Below, one piece after another: positions 11,836 to 24,496 of a DNA stretch of 64,000 bases. Both the position numbers and the translations under genes were made by a program. Source of the DNA: Zanthoxylum bungeanum (Eukaryota; Streptophyta; Magnoliopsida; Sapindales; Rutaceae); NCBI GenBank assembly GCA_019454045.1, contig SKCR01021130.1:1-64000 (forward strand). Direction: 5' to 3'. The notes beneath the pieces are model-generated. The model worked only from the letters and a program-made list of their open reading frames with translations. It did no database searches and was not told the origin of the DNA. Each line of letters begins with the position of its first letter. The first letter of the stretch is position 1.

Positions 11836-14169
11836 TTTACTCGTCTGGAATCGAATGAGAGACCAAATCGAGTCTGCATGTTGTCTGGACCTAAAGAAGA
11901 TCCGGGTATTGACATATGTCGTACTCCATTACCTGCAAGTTTTGAAAACGTGAATCATGAAAGCGACAAAGAGCAAGTACATTTTGCCTGTCGTTTGGAG
12001 ACTTCATTGAGTAAGCTAGTTGATCTCTCCGTATCGATAAGCTATGTTGATTGAGTTGCTTTATCCAGTAGTCAGTTGGATGGTATATTTTTCTTTCGTA
12101 CTTGTCATTCGAAGGTTCCCCAATATATGAACGTCTTGTAGAGTTGAATGGGTGCCCAATTTATTACTGTGGTATAAGGATCGTGTCTACCTAATAGTTT
12201 TTTTTTTTTTTTCGTTTGTCTGGGATCATTTTAGACTACAAGTCATATATGCGAATAGTTTTGGTCTCTTATGCTTTGTGCGCCTCCCAATTTTGAACAT
12301 ACCGTGTGCATGGGCTCATCCTCTTCATGCATGTGGGGTCGCATTTCCCTTGTACTATCATTGCAAGCTTCTACTGGATCCCATGCGACAAAGAGTTGTG
12401 AATGGAGCCTTGTCGAATGAGCCACTCCTCCTTTGCATATAGTGTAGGGTTTATCTCTATTTTGTCGTTTTGTGAGGTTTCTTTGGTTTTGCTTGTCCTC
12501 GGCCTGTGGGCTTAAATATGTATAGAAGATTTTACATGAGTGGGTCGTCCCTTATGGTGGGCCTAGTATGTGCTCAGGAAGTCAAGTAAGTGGCTTTTTA
12601 TTATGGCTTGGGCTTACTTAGACATTAGGGGTTGGCGGTCGTAGCTTCTGGTCATGTGTTGATGGTCGTGAATGGACTTTGGCTGTTGAGACTGCATGTG
12701 AGCCCGCTTCGGACGCTCATTGTGTCGACTCGGCTAGAAGATACTCACGTACTGGATTCATACATGTTCACTAGAATGCATTTCCGTTATTAGATTCATG
12801 CACGTCGACTAAGGAAATTCATGTTGCTGAATTTATGCATGTCGGCTGGAAGATGTTTATGCATCAAAACGGTCTTTTATCCACAACCTGTTGTTTAAAC
12901 AGTAGCATGAGCTGTCTTCAGATGGTCTCTCCATAGTCGTACCACTGGACTTGATGGGTTGTCTCGTTTTGATGTCTTAGTGGAGGTCGGCTGGTGGCAG
13001 TCACAACTTGGTTGGATGCTCATCCGTCGACTTGAGGTATACAGGTTGGCTAGAGCCATGTACGTTAGCTGCATGTTGTTTAGAAACATTCAAGTTGGCT
13101 GGAGACACACACGTTACTGGAGGCATGCATGTCGGCTGGATCTTCAGCGTGTAAAGTCTTCTCTCATGTGCTCTCAGTGTCTTCATTTTCTTTGGATGCG
13201 TTCTTGGTGGCTTCAAGCTTGGTGGCAAAGCCACTTGGTTTGTGGTTGGCTTCGTAGGAATTCCATGGTTGTTTTTTTTGAGGATCGGTCGGAACCTTGG
13301 AAAGACCAGCCACAATAGACAGGCTTGTCCGTTGCCAAATAATGCAAAATACGGCCTGTGTCCTTTATTCTTTAGCTGCATATTCCCGCAATCTTCTCTT
13401 TCTTGAATGTAACTCTACTAATATGAACTGGTAGGTAGTTTCAAAAAAAATCCCAATTCACTGGCCTTCGATGGACTGGCAAAGCTTTCTCCGTTGGGCA
13501 GTGGTAACAAGTTGAAGAAGAAGACTAATTGGTGGTTTGTAACGATTATAATAGCCATAGTCGCAATTATGTACGTGTGGTTCCCAGTCTGCGTTTTTTG
13601 GACTTTGGCAGCTTGTTTGCAATGCGATGTGGGTTTGGTTTTGTCTTCAGCTCCTATTATGCTCCTCCTGAAATAACCGATGTGGGATTGATAGCCTAAT
13701 CGTGTGTGCTGGTTTAATGAGGATTGAGCACTCAGTTGGGCTTTTATTTCGGTCAGTGGGCTGGCCTGCTGTTTGTTCTTGGGCAATTGCTGAGGGTTGT
13801 GCTTCTCACTTGTGTTTTGTGCCAATTTGCTTCACTGCTAATGACCGTTGATCATGCACTGCTTAGTGTGGGTTGTTTGCACATCTTCTTTAGCGTGGAC
13901 TGGATGGTCTTTTGTTTGCCGATTGGTTGGCTTTGGGTTTTGGATTTTAGCTGATCATGTAGCTTTTATATCCTGGGCCATGTACTGAGGCTTTATTATT
14001 TTTTTTTAACAAGTGTAGACTGGATATTCCTCTAGGGTATGGAAAATTCGGATGCGTCTGGCCTAATTTTTTTTTTCGAGTGGAGATATAAAATCATGGT
14101 TGCATAATAGGACATGCTCATCACCTCCTGATACTGCTCAGTTGAAATATCCATAGACCTTGTGAAAGG

Positions 14170-15240
14170 TCAATAAGTCCATAGTAGACTGGACCCGAGG
14201 AGTGTCCATAAAGCAATTGTCTTCTGAACCTAATGGAGGTCAATGAGAGTCCACTCTACAGGATCCAAAGAGAATCCACGTGTCTACGACCGAATGGACC
14301 TGGTGGAAGTCCAAGAGGTTGTCCTCTTAGTCTATAAGACCTTTTGATGTCATTTAGAGAGTAACACAATCCTTCCATTCTTGTCGTCTGGAAGAGGTAG
14401 CATCATTTCATGTCTTATGGAGCAGACGACATTTTATTAATGTAGTCTGGGGAAGGTGACATTACATTTATGTAGTCTGGGGGAGATGGTAAGTCATACA
14501 TATCATCCAGAGGAATAACGATATTCTTCGTTGTTTGGAGAAGACGTCAATATTTGGATGTAGTAAGGAATTTGATGACCGCCTTGTTATATGGAAAAAA
14601 TGACTATCCTCTTATGTCCTCTGGGGGAGATAGAAACCATCCCACGTAGTATGATAAATCATATGCATGAAGTTGTTTGTCTAATGGTACCCCAGTCAAG
14701 CTAAGTATTATTCTATCTCATGTCTGATGGGATTTTAAACAAGTGTCAAGTCTCATACGTGGAGTGTCGAGTGAAATCTTTGCTAAATACTAAACTATCA
14801 TATAATGTCGATTGTGACAAGCTGTGTGTAGTATTGTTAATTGGGATATTTCTAACAAGTCTTATGTCAGACATTGTTAATGTCGACTGAGCCGTCCATA
14901 AGAATTACCTAGATGTAAATTGTAGTATCGACTGGGACAACCGTAGCAAGTCTCATACTATAAATTGTAATACCAACTATGACATCTATTTCAAGTCTCA
15001 CGCCACATATTGATGTCGATTGGGACACTCATAATAATTACCAAGTTGTAAATTGTAGTGTCGATTGGGACACGTATAACAAGTCCCAAACTATGACACA
15101 TATTATAAGTTCCAGGCTTTATTAATGTCGACTGAGAAATTCCTTAAAAGTGCCAGACATACCTGGTAATGTTGACCGGGATGTCCACGTTAAGTCTTCA
15201 TTTGGGTATTGTCGACTGGGACATCCTCCTCACGCCAAGT
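14170..15240. repeat. Degenerate short-period repeats in LTR-element interior
   Basis: The phrase gtcgactgggaca and variants (gtcgattgggaca, tcgactgagaaat), each followed by caagtctca-like words, recur about every 60-75 bp. They are too diverged to set a clean unit. No coding motif. Confidence 0.6.
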
Positions 15241-15908
15241 ACATCGCTTCATCATATGAGGTGAAATGGTAGGAAGTATAGTTCCATCGAAGGGACGTGC
15301 ATTGTTCATGGAGTAGATGTTAATCCTCTCATGTCGTTTGAAGAAGATGACACCGCTTTCATATGGTGTGAAGGAGATTAAGATTCATCCATTTCGTCTG
15401 AAGAATATGAAAATCTTCATACGTAGTGAGAGGTTGATAATGATCAATCTGCGTAGTCTGAATATATCTCGGCTCGGCTTTTTCTTATTGGTAGCCTGAC
15501 TCCAGGTAGATTTGAGAGAATTGTTCTTTTGAACTCTTGCATTTCCTTTCGCATGGAGGAGGTGACTTGTTGTGATTGGTCTGCTGGAGAGATATGGCTT
15601 CTTCTTTGGTGATTTAGTGGATGGTCGTCTGATGGTGGATTTTCACTTGTCATATTATTGAATGCTCCTAAGAGATTGAGTTAGATGATAGGATTGTTGG
15701 GGCGACCCGTAGCCTCGAGCCTTTGGGAGGTTGAAGAAATGTGCACCAATGTTTGTAATTATTCTTGGGGGATGGCTAATTAAGTAGTCTTGAGATCTGG
15801 TGTTTGCTCATTCCATGAGGCCATATGAGTAGGGGTGTCTGAAAGGATCGTAGAATGAGGTTTCTTTGCACGCTATGAATCGCCAAGGCCCCACGGTGGG
15901 TGCCAAAC

Positions 15909-16530
15909 TGTAGACGCTAGTTTTCGCCCGAGGCCTACAATCGAGATTTCGTGAGAGAGGGGCACTGGCGTTCCTGCAAAATAAAGAAAGTAAGGTGAGC
16001 GTGGAGGGTCTACCCATCGGTGTGGTGGATGTCGTATGCATTCCGACGCCCAAGTCAGTGATGGAAATATGAAAGTAGTAGGTGGGGCTCAAGGTTAGAT
16101 GCTACCTTGAACTTCGTAGGATGTCGTGAGGGCGGAAGGTTGATGATTATTCAGATTATTGAGTGAATGTTCTAAGGCTATGAGTATGAGAGCTCCCATT
16201 CTCCCTAGACCTTCTTCGTTTATATACATGGCGCTAAGGGAGCATGTGCATTTACTGTTCTTTGATTACTTGTCCGTTGGGAGTAAGTTACGATTGACTT
16301 TATGAGGGGTATTTAGTGCATCTACCCGTTTGTAGGCTGGTTTTTGTTTATGAGGCTGGGCATTAAGTGGGCTGGCTTTGGATGGTCCTTTGGTCACAGG
16401 TGTTGAAACTCATTGGGCTTGGGCCTGTATTACGCCTTTGGGGTCTGGTTATGGGGTTTCAGGGGTGCATCCAGTAGTGGGCCTGAAGCGAAAGGTCGAA
16501 ATTACCATTGGACCAAATTTGGCCCATATA
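15909..16530 (-). repeat. LTR (5' LTR in element orientation)
   Basis: 622 bp, the partner of 10,027-10,658, ending cccatata followed by the TSD gtggt. The primer-site-like phrase lies at 15,885-15,908 on the minus strand. Confidence 0.92.
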
Positions 16531-16535
16531 GTGGT

Positions 16536-17338
16536 GGAAGAATATAAATAGTTTGACAATAATAATTTCTTTTAAATATTAATAATTTACACGCCTACGT
16601 GGACACTCTTAAAGATAAAACGCACCCGTAGATAGCATTAAAAAAAAAAGCCATTTCTCAGCTTTTATATAATTTATAGATTGAAATGATTAATTTGTGA
16701 TAATTTGTTATAAACTTGTAAATAAATAGAGAAAAAATAATAATATTTCGATAAGAAACGCTAAAAGGAACCGATGAACAAATCAACATAAAGATGGGTT
16801 TATAATTTTTTTTTAACTTTCTAAATCATTATCGGGACGAAAAATCATCTTATCAGTATCTGTTATATTTTTTCATAACACAAAATTGTTTGTCATGTAC
16901 CGCATCCCATTAAATCTCGTCTAATCTCATTAAATCTCATCACATCCCGCTAAATCTCGTCATATTTTGTTGTCCTGTCTCGTCCCTTTTTTTAAAAGGA
17001 TATAATTTTATGTCTCAAATCTCATCCCAAATGAAACGGGACTAAGAAAATTATCATATCTAGTTTCGACTCCAATTGATTATGAATTTCCTGATCTATA
17101 TCATATTGACAGTAAACTCAAATCATTTTAACAATCAAGTTGAGAAGAATATTAAAGTAGTTACTGCTGTAAGACTGAATCTTTTGTAAAGACTAAAGAA
17201 ATTGAATCAAACAAAAAACTACTAAAAAGAAAATAGTGGTGGCCGGACGGCTGCACACCGAGGCTTGGAAGACGATTTGGCCACTGACTTTGGGGTTGGA
17301 TTGACTGGTGGCTGACGAAGCGGTATGGACTGCGGTGA
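16536..17338. other. AT-rich intergenic DNA
   Basis: No gene seen. A short run of variations on ctaaatctcgtc / cattaaatctca occurs at 16,905-16,980. The last 110 bp (17,230-17,338) are GC-rich and continue across the hAT insertion into 21,400. Confidence 0.5.
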
Positions 17339-17570
17339 GTTGTGACTAGGGGTGAGCAAAACCGGTTTCGGTTCCGATTTCGCATAGAACCGGAACCTAC
17401 CCGGAAAAATTTGGTTCCGCACTAAGTGGAACCGGAACCTACCCAATTAATAAGGGTATCCTATTATTCGGTTCCAATCCGGTTCCGGTCCGGTTCCGAA
17501 TTACCCTATTTTAAAATAAAATTTATTTTAGCGTGCTAGTTGTTGTTAATATCAAAACCAAGATCATTGT

Positions 17571-17934
17571 TTTGAAGGTTTCTGCATGAAGATGCATATT
17601 GCCATCTGATCTACGAGTACATTGAAATTGACTCTCTCCATCTATGAGCTACACGAAAACAAGATTAAGGATTTCCATTGATGTAACAAGTGGCCTGCAA
17701 TACATAAACGAGCACGTACACTAGGCCAAGAGTTGAACACGATGACATAAAAAGCATCAAAATTCTATTAGACTCAGACTTGAGAGCCAAAATTGCCAAC
17801 TTCGGATTAGAAAAATCTGGCTGCAATTCCATAACAATGAACGTCGTTATATACATGTCATGTCTCTGAGAAAATAGAATCAACAAAGGCTCCCAAGGTC
17901 GCATGTCAGAATCTTATTGGGCTTTTGGGTATCA
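17571..17934 (+). pseudogene. Receptor-like kinase gene fragment (possibly LysM-RLK like) inside the hAT element
   Basis: Translated pieces, across several frame changes, follow the order of a plant receptor kinase domain: HEDAYCHLIYEYIE (subdomain V), RLRISIDVTSGLQYINEH (VIa), DDIKSIKILLDSDLRAKIAN followed by FGLEKSGCNSIT (VIb-VII), then SYWAFG near 17,910-17,933 (IX). The catalytic HRD-type Asp and the DFG motif are altered (NFG), as in some LysM-type pseudokinases. Several stops are present. No introns are evident over this short piece. It ends exactly where the copia LTR begins at 17,937. The specific RLK subfamily is a guess; being a kinase remnant is well supported. Confidence 0.7.
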
Positions 17935-17936
17935 TG

Positions 17937-20067
17937 TGTTGGATAATATGACCCATAGCGTCACTATTTGTACAGATCACGGTGTTGTTGTACAAATTAA
18001 CTATGTGACAAGGAAATTGCACTCTCATCATTTGTGATTAAATCACTATAAATGTATAAATGAAGAGAGGTCCATATGATTAGTTCCTGGATTGAGATGA
18101 TATGAGACAGTATCAGTCCACGAAGGATTAATCATTAAATATCCATAGCCGGAGTATTATCGAGGACTGGACATCGATAATGCGGAATAGGCTAGTATTG
18201 CACTTGTGCGTGTTGTGATGGCACAACGGCATAGTTCTCATATATATAAGTATTGGATACTTATGCAAGGGCGATAGGAGGTCGTGTTTCACCGATGGTA
18301 CGGGAAACAGCTTCGCTCTGGATAGACCCCTCGGAATCCCATTGGTATTATGACTATGTGTCTATGGGAGGCCGAAATCAAGGTAGGTGTGTATAGTCTT
18401 AACCTGAGACTTGCATCGCTAATACTTGCGATAATCGGTAGACTTTGGTCTTGGTGGTACAGGGCTTTAACCGGTTCTGTGTACACCATTTCTAGGTTAT
18501 CAGAGAGTCGTAGTGTATTGGGTGTGATGTCAAGACGGAAGTATCACTTCAGTTATATTGGAGATGATGTCACGCAGGATACGGTACTAGTGCTCTTAAG
18601 TGTTGCGCAACCAATCGGGATATTGTGACCAGGTCATAAATATCCGATTATAGAGACTATGTTACCAGACATCCGACATGTGCTTCGGATGGGGCAGACA
18701 CTTATCCAGCCCCAGCCCTAGCACGTGACTATCCGATACTGGGCCAATATACACAATACTACAGTATACTACGCTTGATACAGATCTATATATTCCTGTA
18801 AGAATATTTCTGGAGAATTGGGTAGGCATGGCGCTTTGCTAGAAGCCAACCTTGTCTTGTAAATCGATATAAACGTAGTACGAGGTACTTACGTGTTCGC
18901 ACAGTCCGACGATCGTATTTACTGCCAACATATCCGGAGATCTCATGGGTCGGTTCCTGAAGATTCACCGATGACGTATGACTCGCACTTTGATTAATTG
19001 GGATTAATTAGAAGAGAGAGATAGAATTAATCTGGGATTATTCGATGAGAGAGAAAATTAATCTTGGATAATTGCGGAGATATTTTATCTGGGATAAAAT
19101 TTAATTAAAGAGAGAGAACGATTAATTTGGAATTAATCGATAAAATAATATATCGATATATTATAAGAAATTGGATTTTGACGCGGAATTAAATTAGATT
19201 TTAATTCGGGCGAACGAATTAATTTAGAATTAATTCGTTAGCGACGTGAATAGTGATTTCACTAGGCGTAATCATTTAATTACGACGCGACGGAAAATTC
19301 GTTAATTTGGAATTAGCGAACCCGAGCCCGAGAGTGATTGCGAGCGCATTCGCATTCGAATTCGAGCGCGGTACGCGAGTCACATCAAGCGTCAAATCGT
19401 TTGTCACATCATGCGTCAAATCAATTGTCACTTTGAGTGATGTGACTTGACAACATGTCACTTTATTAAAGTGATGTGATGTGACTTAAAGTAAAAAGTA
19501 GAAATGATGGAAAGCTTTATTGCTTTTTATTTTTGACTTTTGAATTAAAGATATATATATCTTTTATTTAATTTACTTGGTAAATATAATAAATATATAT
19601 ATTAAATCTTTTCTCTCTCTCACATGCAAGAAACGATCTCTCATTTTCCCTCTCTTCTTCTCCTCTTCTTCACGGCTTCACTGCCGATTTTTGCTTAAAA
19701 AGTTTCTGGTTTCACAGATTTGAGAAGCAAAATTGAAGAAGACTTAGTGCTAGCACACCATGAGTGATACATAGGTGATAGGGAAGTGTCTTCATGAGCT
19801 TGGATTTAATTTTTGGAGCTTGAAGCTTTGAGCTTCCATGGAGTCCTTCAATGGCCGAAGAACAAGGAGCAAAACAGCCCCTACCGTGCACTCCACTGCA
19901 GTTCCAGAAGCCATTGCCGAGCTTGGAGGGAGGCAAAAACGCATCTTCTTCGTTGCATCTCAAACCGTTCAATGTGAGTTATGTTTCCGCCTTACTCCTT
20001 TTGATGTGTTCATACTCGGTTTTTATGCATGATTGATGATCTTTGGGACTTAATTTAAACTCCTACA
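17937..20067 (+). repeat. Copia-type long LTR (2.1 kb), nested in the hAT element
   Basis: Begins tgttggataatatgaccc and ends ctcctaca, directly followed by a tRNA-Met style primer site at 20,069 (tggtatcttgag, against the usual tggtatcagag). The first 250 bp are clearly related to the LTR fragment at 23,744-23,960 (shared gtacaaattaactatgtgac). A pyrimidine-rich stretch at 19,612-19,680 looks like a transcribed leader. No partner LTR is present. Confidence 0.75.
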
Positions 20068-21194
20068 ATGGTATCTTGAGCTATTATCAAGCATGAAAAA
20101 AGTTAGGGTTTATTTTGGGCAAAATCGATTTTGACTTGTTTTGGTTAAATTGATTATTTAAGCATGCTTGGATGATGTTTAATTGAGATAAGCATGATCA
20201 ATTTCATGAAATCGGATTGGATTCAATTTTCCCTAAATTTTGGGCATGACAAATGGGGTAAAATCAATTGAAGCATAATTGGTTGATTGGTTGATTAAGT
20301 ATGCTTGTATGTTGATTAATTGAAGTTGGGCATGATCAATTTCAAGAAAATTGGATTGGATCAATTTTCCCCAATTATTAGGTTGAACATGTAACTTGAA
20401 ATTGGGTAAAATGTGTTTGAGCATGTTTTAATTAAATTGGATGTTTAAGTATGCTTAAAACATGTTTTATTGAGATTGTGTGTGATCAATTTCAAGAAAA
20501 TTGGATTGGATCAATTTTCCCCAAATTGGAGGCATGGCCGAAAATGGATAACCCTAATGTCTTGGTGATTTTGTTTTGTTTTCATTGGATGACTTAAAAC
20601 AATTGGGTAATGTTGTTTTGAAGTTCAATTGAATTGAATTTGATTTGGAACAATTTTCCCTTTATAAAGTGGGTTGACCGAATTCAATTGACATGAAATT
20701 CATTGTGATTTTGTTGTTTGATTCATTGGATGAGTTGAATTGATTTGGTAAATTATGATTGTGGACTCAATTGGATTGAAACCGAATCGAATTGAAAAAC
20801 CCCTAATTGCCGAGACTTGAAAGCATGTAAATTGGGTTTGATTTTAATAATTGTGTGGGCACTATTTAATGTTAAAGTGCATGATTAATTAGGCTAATTG
20901 ATGTTTTAGAAATGTTAATTGGGTAATTGATTGTATATTACATTTAGGTTAATTAATTGTGAAATTTGGAATTTTATAAGTTAATTAATTAGGGCTTGAT
21001 TTTGGAAATTGGGCTTGTTAGGTTGTAATTGGGCTTTTGGGCTTTATTGTAACAAAGTTGGGTTTAGGCAAAATTGGTTGGATCCAATTAGGCCCAAAAC
21101 CGAATCCAAAAGGTCCAATTATGACTTAATGGACCTAATTATTTAATTGGGCCTAATGGGCCAAAATTATTTAAAGGCTTATGGGGTAACTCCC
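20068..21194 (+). other. Non-coding leader of the nested copia-type element
   Basis: Starts at the primer site and carries loose repeats of ggattggatcaattttcccc (about 20,215, 20,354 and 20,503), then gggcttttgggcttt-rich DNA. No gag is reached: the sequence joins the hAT right arm near 21,195, so the element is truncated. Confidence 0.6.
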
Positions 21195-21559
21195 GGATAT
21201 GGATTTTGGTTTTCGGTTTGACCCGGTTCTGGTTCCGACCATTTTGGAACCGGAATCTACCATGATAAAATCGGTTCATTCATATTTGGAACCGGAACCT
21301 ACCCGATCACAACCGGTTCCGGTTCCAAACCCGGAAAATCGGTCAAGTTCCAACCGATTCCGGGTAGAACCGGAACCGATGCTCACCTCTAGTTGTGACG
21401 GTGGCTGGGCAATGGGGAAATAGAGGAGGGGAGAGAGGGAAAATGAAAAAGAGACCAGAGCAAAAAATTTGAATTTTTATACATTTATCTTGTTATGTAT
21501 CGGGATGTCTAGTGGGTCAGGCGGCACGGAACACGATATAATAGACATAATTTTTTATC

Positions 21560-21750
21560 GGTATATGTGAGTAGGGATAGCAATTTCCGGATCCGGACCC
21601 GGGTCCGTATGGACCCGGATCCGGATCCGCAATGTATTTTATGGACCCGGGTCCGGCAGTGGACCCGGAAAAACGCTTCCGGGTCCGGACCCGGGTCTAC
21701 CCGGGATGGATCCGGGTATACCCGGAACCGGACCCAGGTACCGCAACTCA
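21560..21750. repeat. GC-rich ggatccgg/acccgggt phrase repeat
   Basis: Built from overlapping ggacccgggtcc and ggatccggatcc words following tagggatagcaa. It resembles one end of a hAT-like MITE; a related block at 22,190-22,345 may be its other end. No TSD found. Confidence 0.5.
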
Positions 21751-22189
21751 CTATTTTTTTTCTATTTTTTTTTTAATTTTTGGTGTATAAAGTACAATAA
21801 AGCAGTAGTTAATGACTTATATACTGTCGGCACTATATCTATATATACTCATATATATTTAAAAATTCTATATGATTTTTAATATATGGTGTAAGTAAAT
21901 GTTGATTTAGTCTTTTATCATTTAAATCATATATAATTATATACAGTCCTTGTTTTAAAAGATACTTAAAATTAGTGTAAAATTTCATTTAGTCTCTATC
22001 GTTTAAACCAATTATACAATTATTATATAGTCCTTTATTTTTTAAAAAACAAAATACTGAAAATTTCATGTTATGTCAGATTTTGTTAAAATCAGCTTAA
22101 TGATTGTCCACTTTCAATGTAGAAAATTTCATGTTATATTTCAGATGTACCATTTTTAATGCAGTACAATATGCTGTTTTTTTTTTTTT

Positions 22190-22345
22190 TTAATGTACCG
22201 GGTCCCGGGTACCCGGGTCCGGAATCAACCGGACCTGGAACCGGACCCGGTACACTGCGGGTCTTCGGAATTTGTACCCGGATCCGCAATTTTTTTTTTG
22301 CGGATCCGGGTCTACCCGGACCCGGGTCGTCCGGGTGATACAGCC
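22190..22345. repeat. GC-rich acccgg phrase repeat with perfect hairpin
   Basis: The same word family as 21,560-21,750. It includes a perfect inverted repeat of 14 bp (acccggatccgcaa at 22,276-22,289, reversed at 22,298-22,311) around a T-tract loop. Confidence 0.65.
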
Positions 22346-23740
22346 CACATGTGGGTTGAGCTAGAGTTAGATTTTTAAGCACGCAGACCATGAAAGCACG
22401 TAAGCATAAAAGCTTATGAAAATTTTATGATTTAATTTTTATCGGATTACACTACTACATTTACGTATTCTTTAAATAAATGAAAGTAAATTAATAACAA
22501 TAAATCTAATGATGTTTTGTTTTATCTACATTAAATTGAATTTATATCATTAATTAATATTATAATAAAATTTAAATTATTAGTGAAAACTGAATTGAAT
22601 TGTATTATCTTTCAGTGGTATGTTATTTGTTACATTTTTTTTATTATTATTAGTATATTTATGTTATCTATTCAATTTTAAATTTCAATTATGTTTTTTT
22701 AATATGCCTCAATTTAATCCATCAAAGTTATTCTAAAAGTAATTCATAAAGTCTAATCTTTATTTAAAATATTTTGATTATATTTTGTAAAAAAAATAAA
22801 CATTTGATATAATGGTAGATATGCACTTAATTTAAGTTTAAAATCTTGGATTCAATATATATATATATATGGTTCGGCTCATAAGGCACGTGGGCTAGGC
22901 CTACCTTTAGCAAGTCGTGCATGGCAAGACATAACCCTCAAACTTAATGGGCTGGATTGACACGATATGAGAGCCCGCATGGGCTAAATTCCGATGGGCC
23001 AGGCTTACACGACACGATTTGTTGGACATCTCTAGCCATGTGTGACTCAAGATTGGTTGGTTGGATTTCCTTTAGATAATTACACTTTTACATCTCTTAG
23101 TTTAGATTTCTTACATGTGCGTCCCAAAGATTATATTACGGCCCTTATTTGAAATATTTTTTGTATTTAAGTTGAAAGTCAAAGTTTGACATTCTGATCT
23201 AAATTTTTCATTAATTTCCTTAATTACCCTTAGTAAATTATGAGTTCTACAAAAAGATCGACCTTCAAGTGATTGAGTGATTAATAAAATATCTCACATT
23301 AGCTGAAAATAATTACTAGGTTATTAAAATAAGTTTGAGGCAACCCCATTTTAGGAAAATGCCCTATACCTAATTTGCGGGTGGTTTTATATACATGTAT
23401 TTGTAATAAAATAAGGTTGTGCTTTTATATATAAATTCACATTAATTAATAAAATGACATCAATCATTATATATACCATTGTTTAAATATGTTTAATGTG
23501 ATTTTATATATATATAAAATAAAGTCATTGTAGTAATAAGTGATGGCTTTAATGTATTATGAGAATCTTTACTCCTAAATGTTCATAGTTATAGGTTTAT
23601 GAATAACCAGGACATTCACAAACCCGAGAAATTAGCATGTTAGATACGATATGCCTTTAAGTGGGGTAGCCGATCTCTTTGATATCTTTTTCTTTCCCAT
23701 ATGATTTTCTTTGACTTCCTAGAAGTCTTTGAATAGCTTG
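22346..23740. other. AT-rich DNA with a gggc-rich repeat remnant
   Basis: No gene seen. 22,870-23,035 contains repeat-like phrases (gtgggctaggcc, cacgacacgattt) similar to words at 21,500-21,540, suggesting ends of another degraded non-autonomous element. Confidence 0.4.
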
Positions 23741-23743
23741 CTA

Positions 23744-23960
23744 TGTTGGACAATTATGACCCATATCATTACTATTTGTAATAAACATTGTGTTTTTTGT
23801 ACAAATTAACTATGTGACAAAAAGAAATTGCTATTTTATCATTATTGTAATTAGATTACTTGGATATATATATATAATGATAAAAGTCCATATGGTTAAA
23901 TCGGATTAATAAGATATGAGACAATATTAATTCATAAACGATTTAATCATTAAATATCAT
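23744..23960 (+). repeat. Truncated copia LTR fragment
   Basis: Starts tgttggacaattatgaccc and matches the start of the LTR at 17,937 for about 215 bp, with many substitutions and gaps, then diverges. Confidence 0.6.
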
Positions 23961-24480
23961 TAAGCTTGTTGAGCCAAAGCCAAGACTTAGTTGATTCAGA
24001 GGAAAAGGTTAGGAAATATATTGGATATATTTTTTGGACTTGGAGGTCCACCTACCGAATCTAGGAATTGGATGGGATCCAATTGATCTTAGAGATCTAC
24101 CTAGTTAAATTTTATACAGCTTGTTGGCCAAAGTCAAGGTTGTGTATTATTTAACGGGATCCTAGTCCACTAGGAAACTAGGTTTCCCGAGTACTTAACG
24201 GAGGGTTAGAGACTCGCCGAAAATTAGTGGGAGGCTTGTATTAAATTTTTAATTTCGTTTAATACTCACTAATACGCGCTCTTTTATTATTTATCGTCAT
24301 TATAAATATTAGTTGAACTAATTATTTTATTGTTTTCTTTGAACAGTTAGACTGTATTCAAACTCTACTCCATTTGTAGTTGGTTATATAGTTAGACTAT
24401 AGTAACCATTACATTTGAGTGTACCCAAAATCGTTGATTGGATAGTTGGACTATAATAATCAAGATGGCTGGAAGAATTA
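23961..24480 (+). other. Leader region preceding the decayed copia
   Basis: Non-coding. It has features commonly seen between LTR and gag in copia elements (aattagtgggaggc at about 24,223, then a series of ttagactatagta-like repeats at 24,345-24,455). No primer site or LTR boundary could be fixed. Confidence 0.4.
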
Positions 24481-24496
24481 GTGTTAGGGCATTATC

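Larger units (their letters stand above)
10022..16535 (-). mobile_element. Complete non-autonomous LTR retrotransposon (minus orientation) with TSD
   Basis: Two direct repeats, 10,027-10,658 and 15,909-16,530, are flanked by the identical 5-bp duplication gtggt (10,022-10,026 and 16,531-16,535), so the insertion is complete. Orientation is minus: reading down from 15,908, the LTR end gcgtctaca is followed by a tRNA-type primer phrase resembling the ttggcgccgtctgtgggg junction seen at 58,994. At the other end a purine-rich tract (agagagtagggga on the minus strand, 10,662-10,676) abuts the second LTR. About 26 substitutions and one 9-13 bp deletion separate the LTRs by eye, so it is moderately old. 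The 5.2-kb interior has no zinc knuckle, protease, integrase or reverse transcriptase motif; much of it is tandem arrays. It fits a LARD-like passenger element depending on a partner's enzymes. Confidence 0.92.
17339..21399. mobile_element. hAT-type DNA element with 8-bp TSD, containing gene fragment and nested copia LTR
   Basis: The TSD gttgtgac stands at 17,339-17,346 and 21,392-21,399. Immediately inside are terminal inverted repeats: taggggtgagca on the left, and on the right tgctcacctcta, whose reverse complement is tagaggtgagca (11 of 12). An 8-bp TSD with short TIRs is the hAT signature. Subterminal zones (17,347-17,520 and 21,195-21,391) are dense in ggttccg/ccggaacc words on both strands. 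No transposase is inside, so it is non-autonomous. The interior holds a receptor-like kinase fragment and a copia-type LTR with leader, which inserted into that fragment. Confidence 0.85.

Noticed and set aside
10972..11915. Overlapping repetitive minus-strand frames
   Set aside because: Produced by the 99-bp array; the frames have a unit of 33 codons and several overlapping versions.
15444..15653. 70-codon minus-strand frame near the primer-site end of the 10-16.5 kb element, in gag position
   Set aside because: Position is right for a gag start and it is hydrophilic, but it has no gag motif and is short; not called.
10019..16092. Open frame shared by both LTRs (starting MSPTYYFHISITDL)
   Set aside because: Lies inside LTR sequence in both copies and differs between them by ordinary LTR substitutions; no sign of coding constraint.
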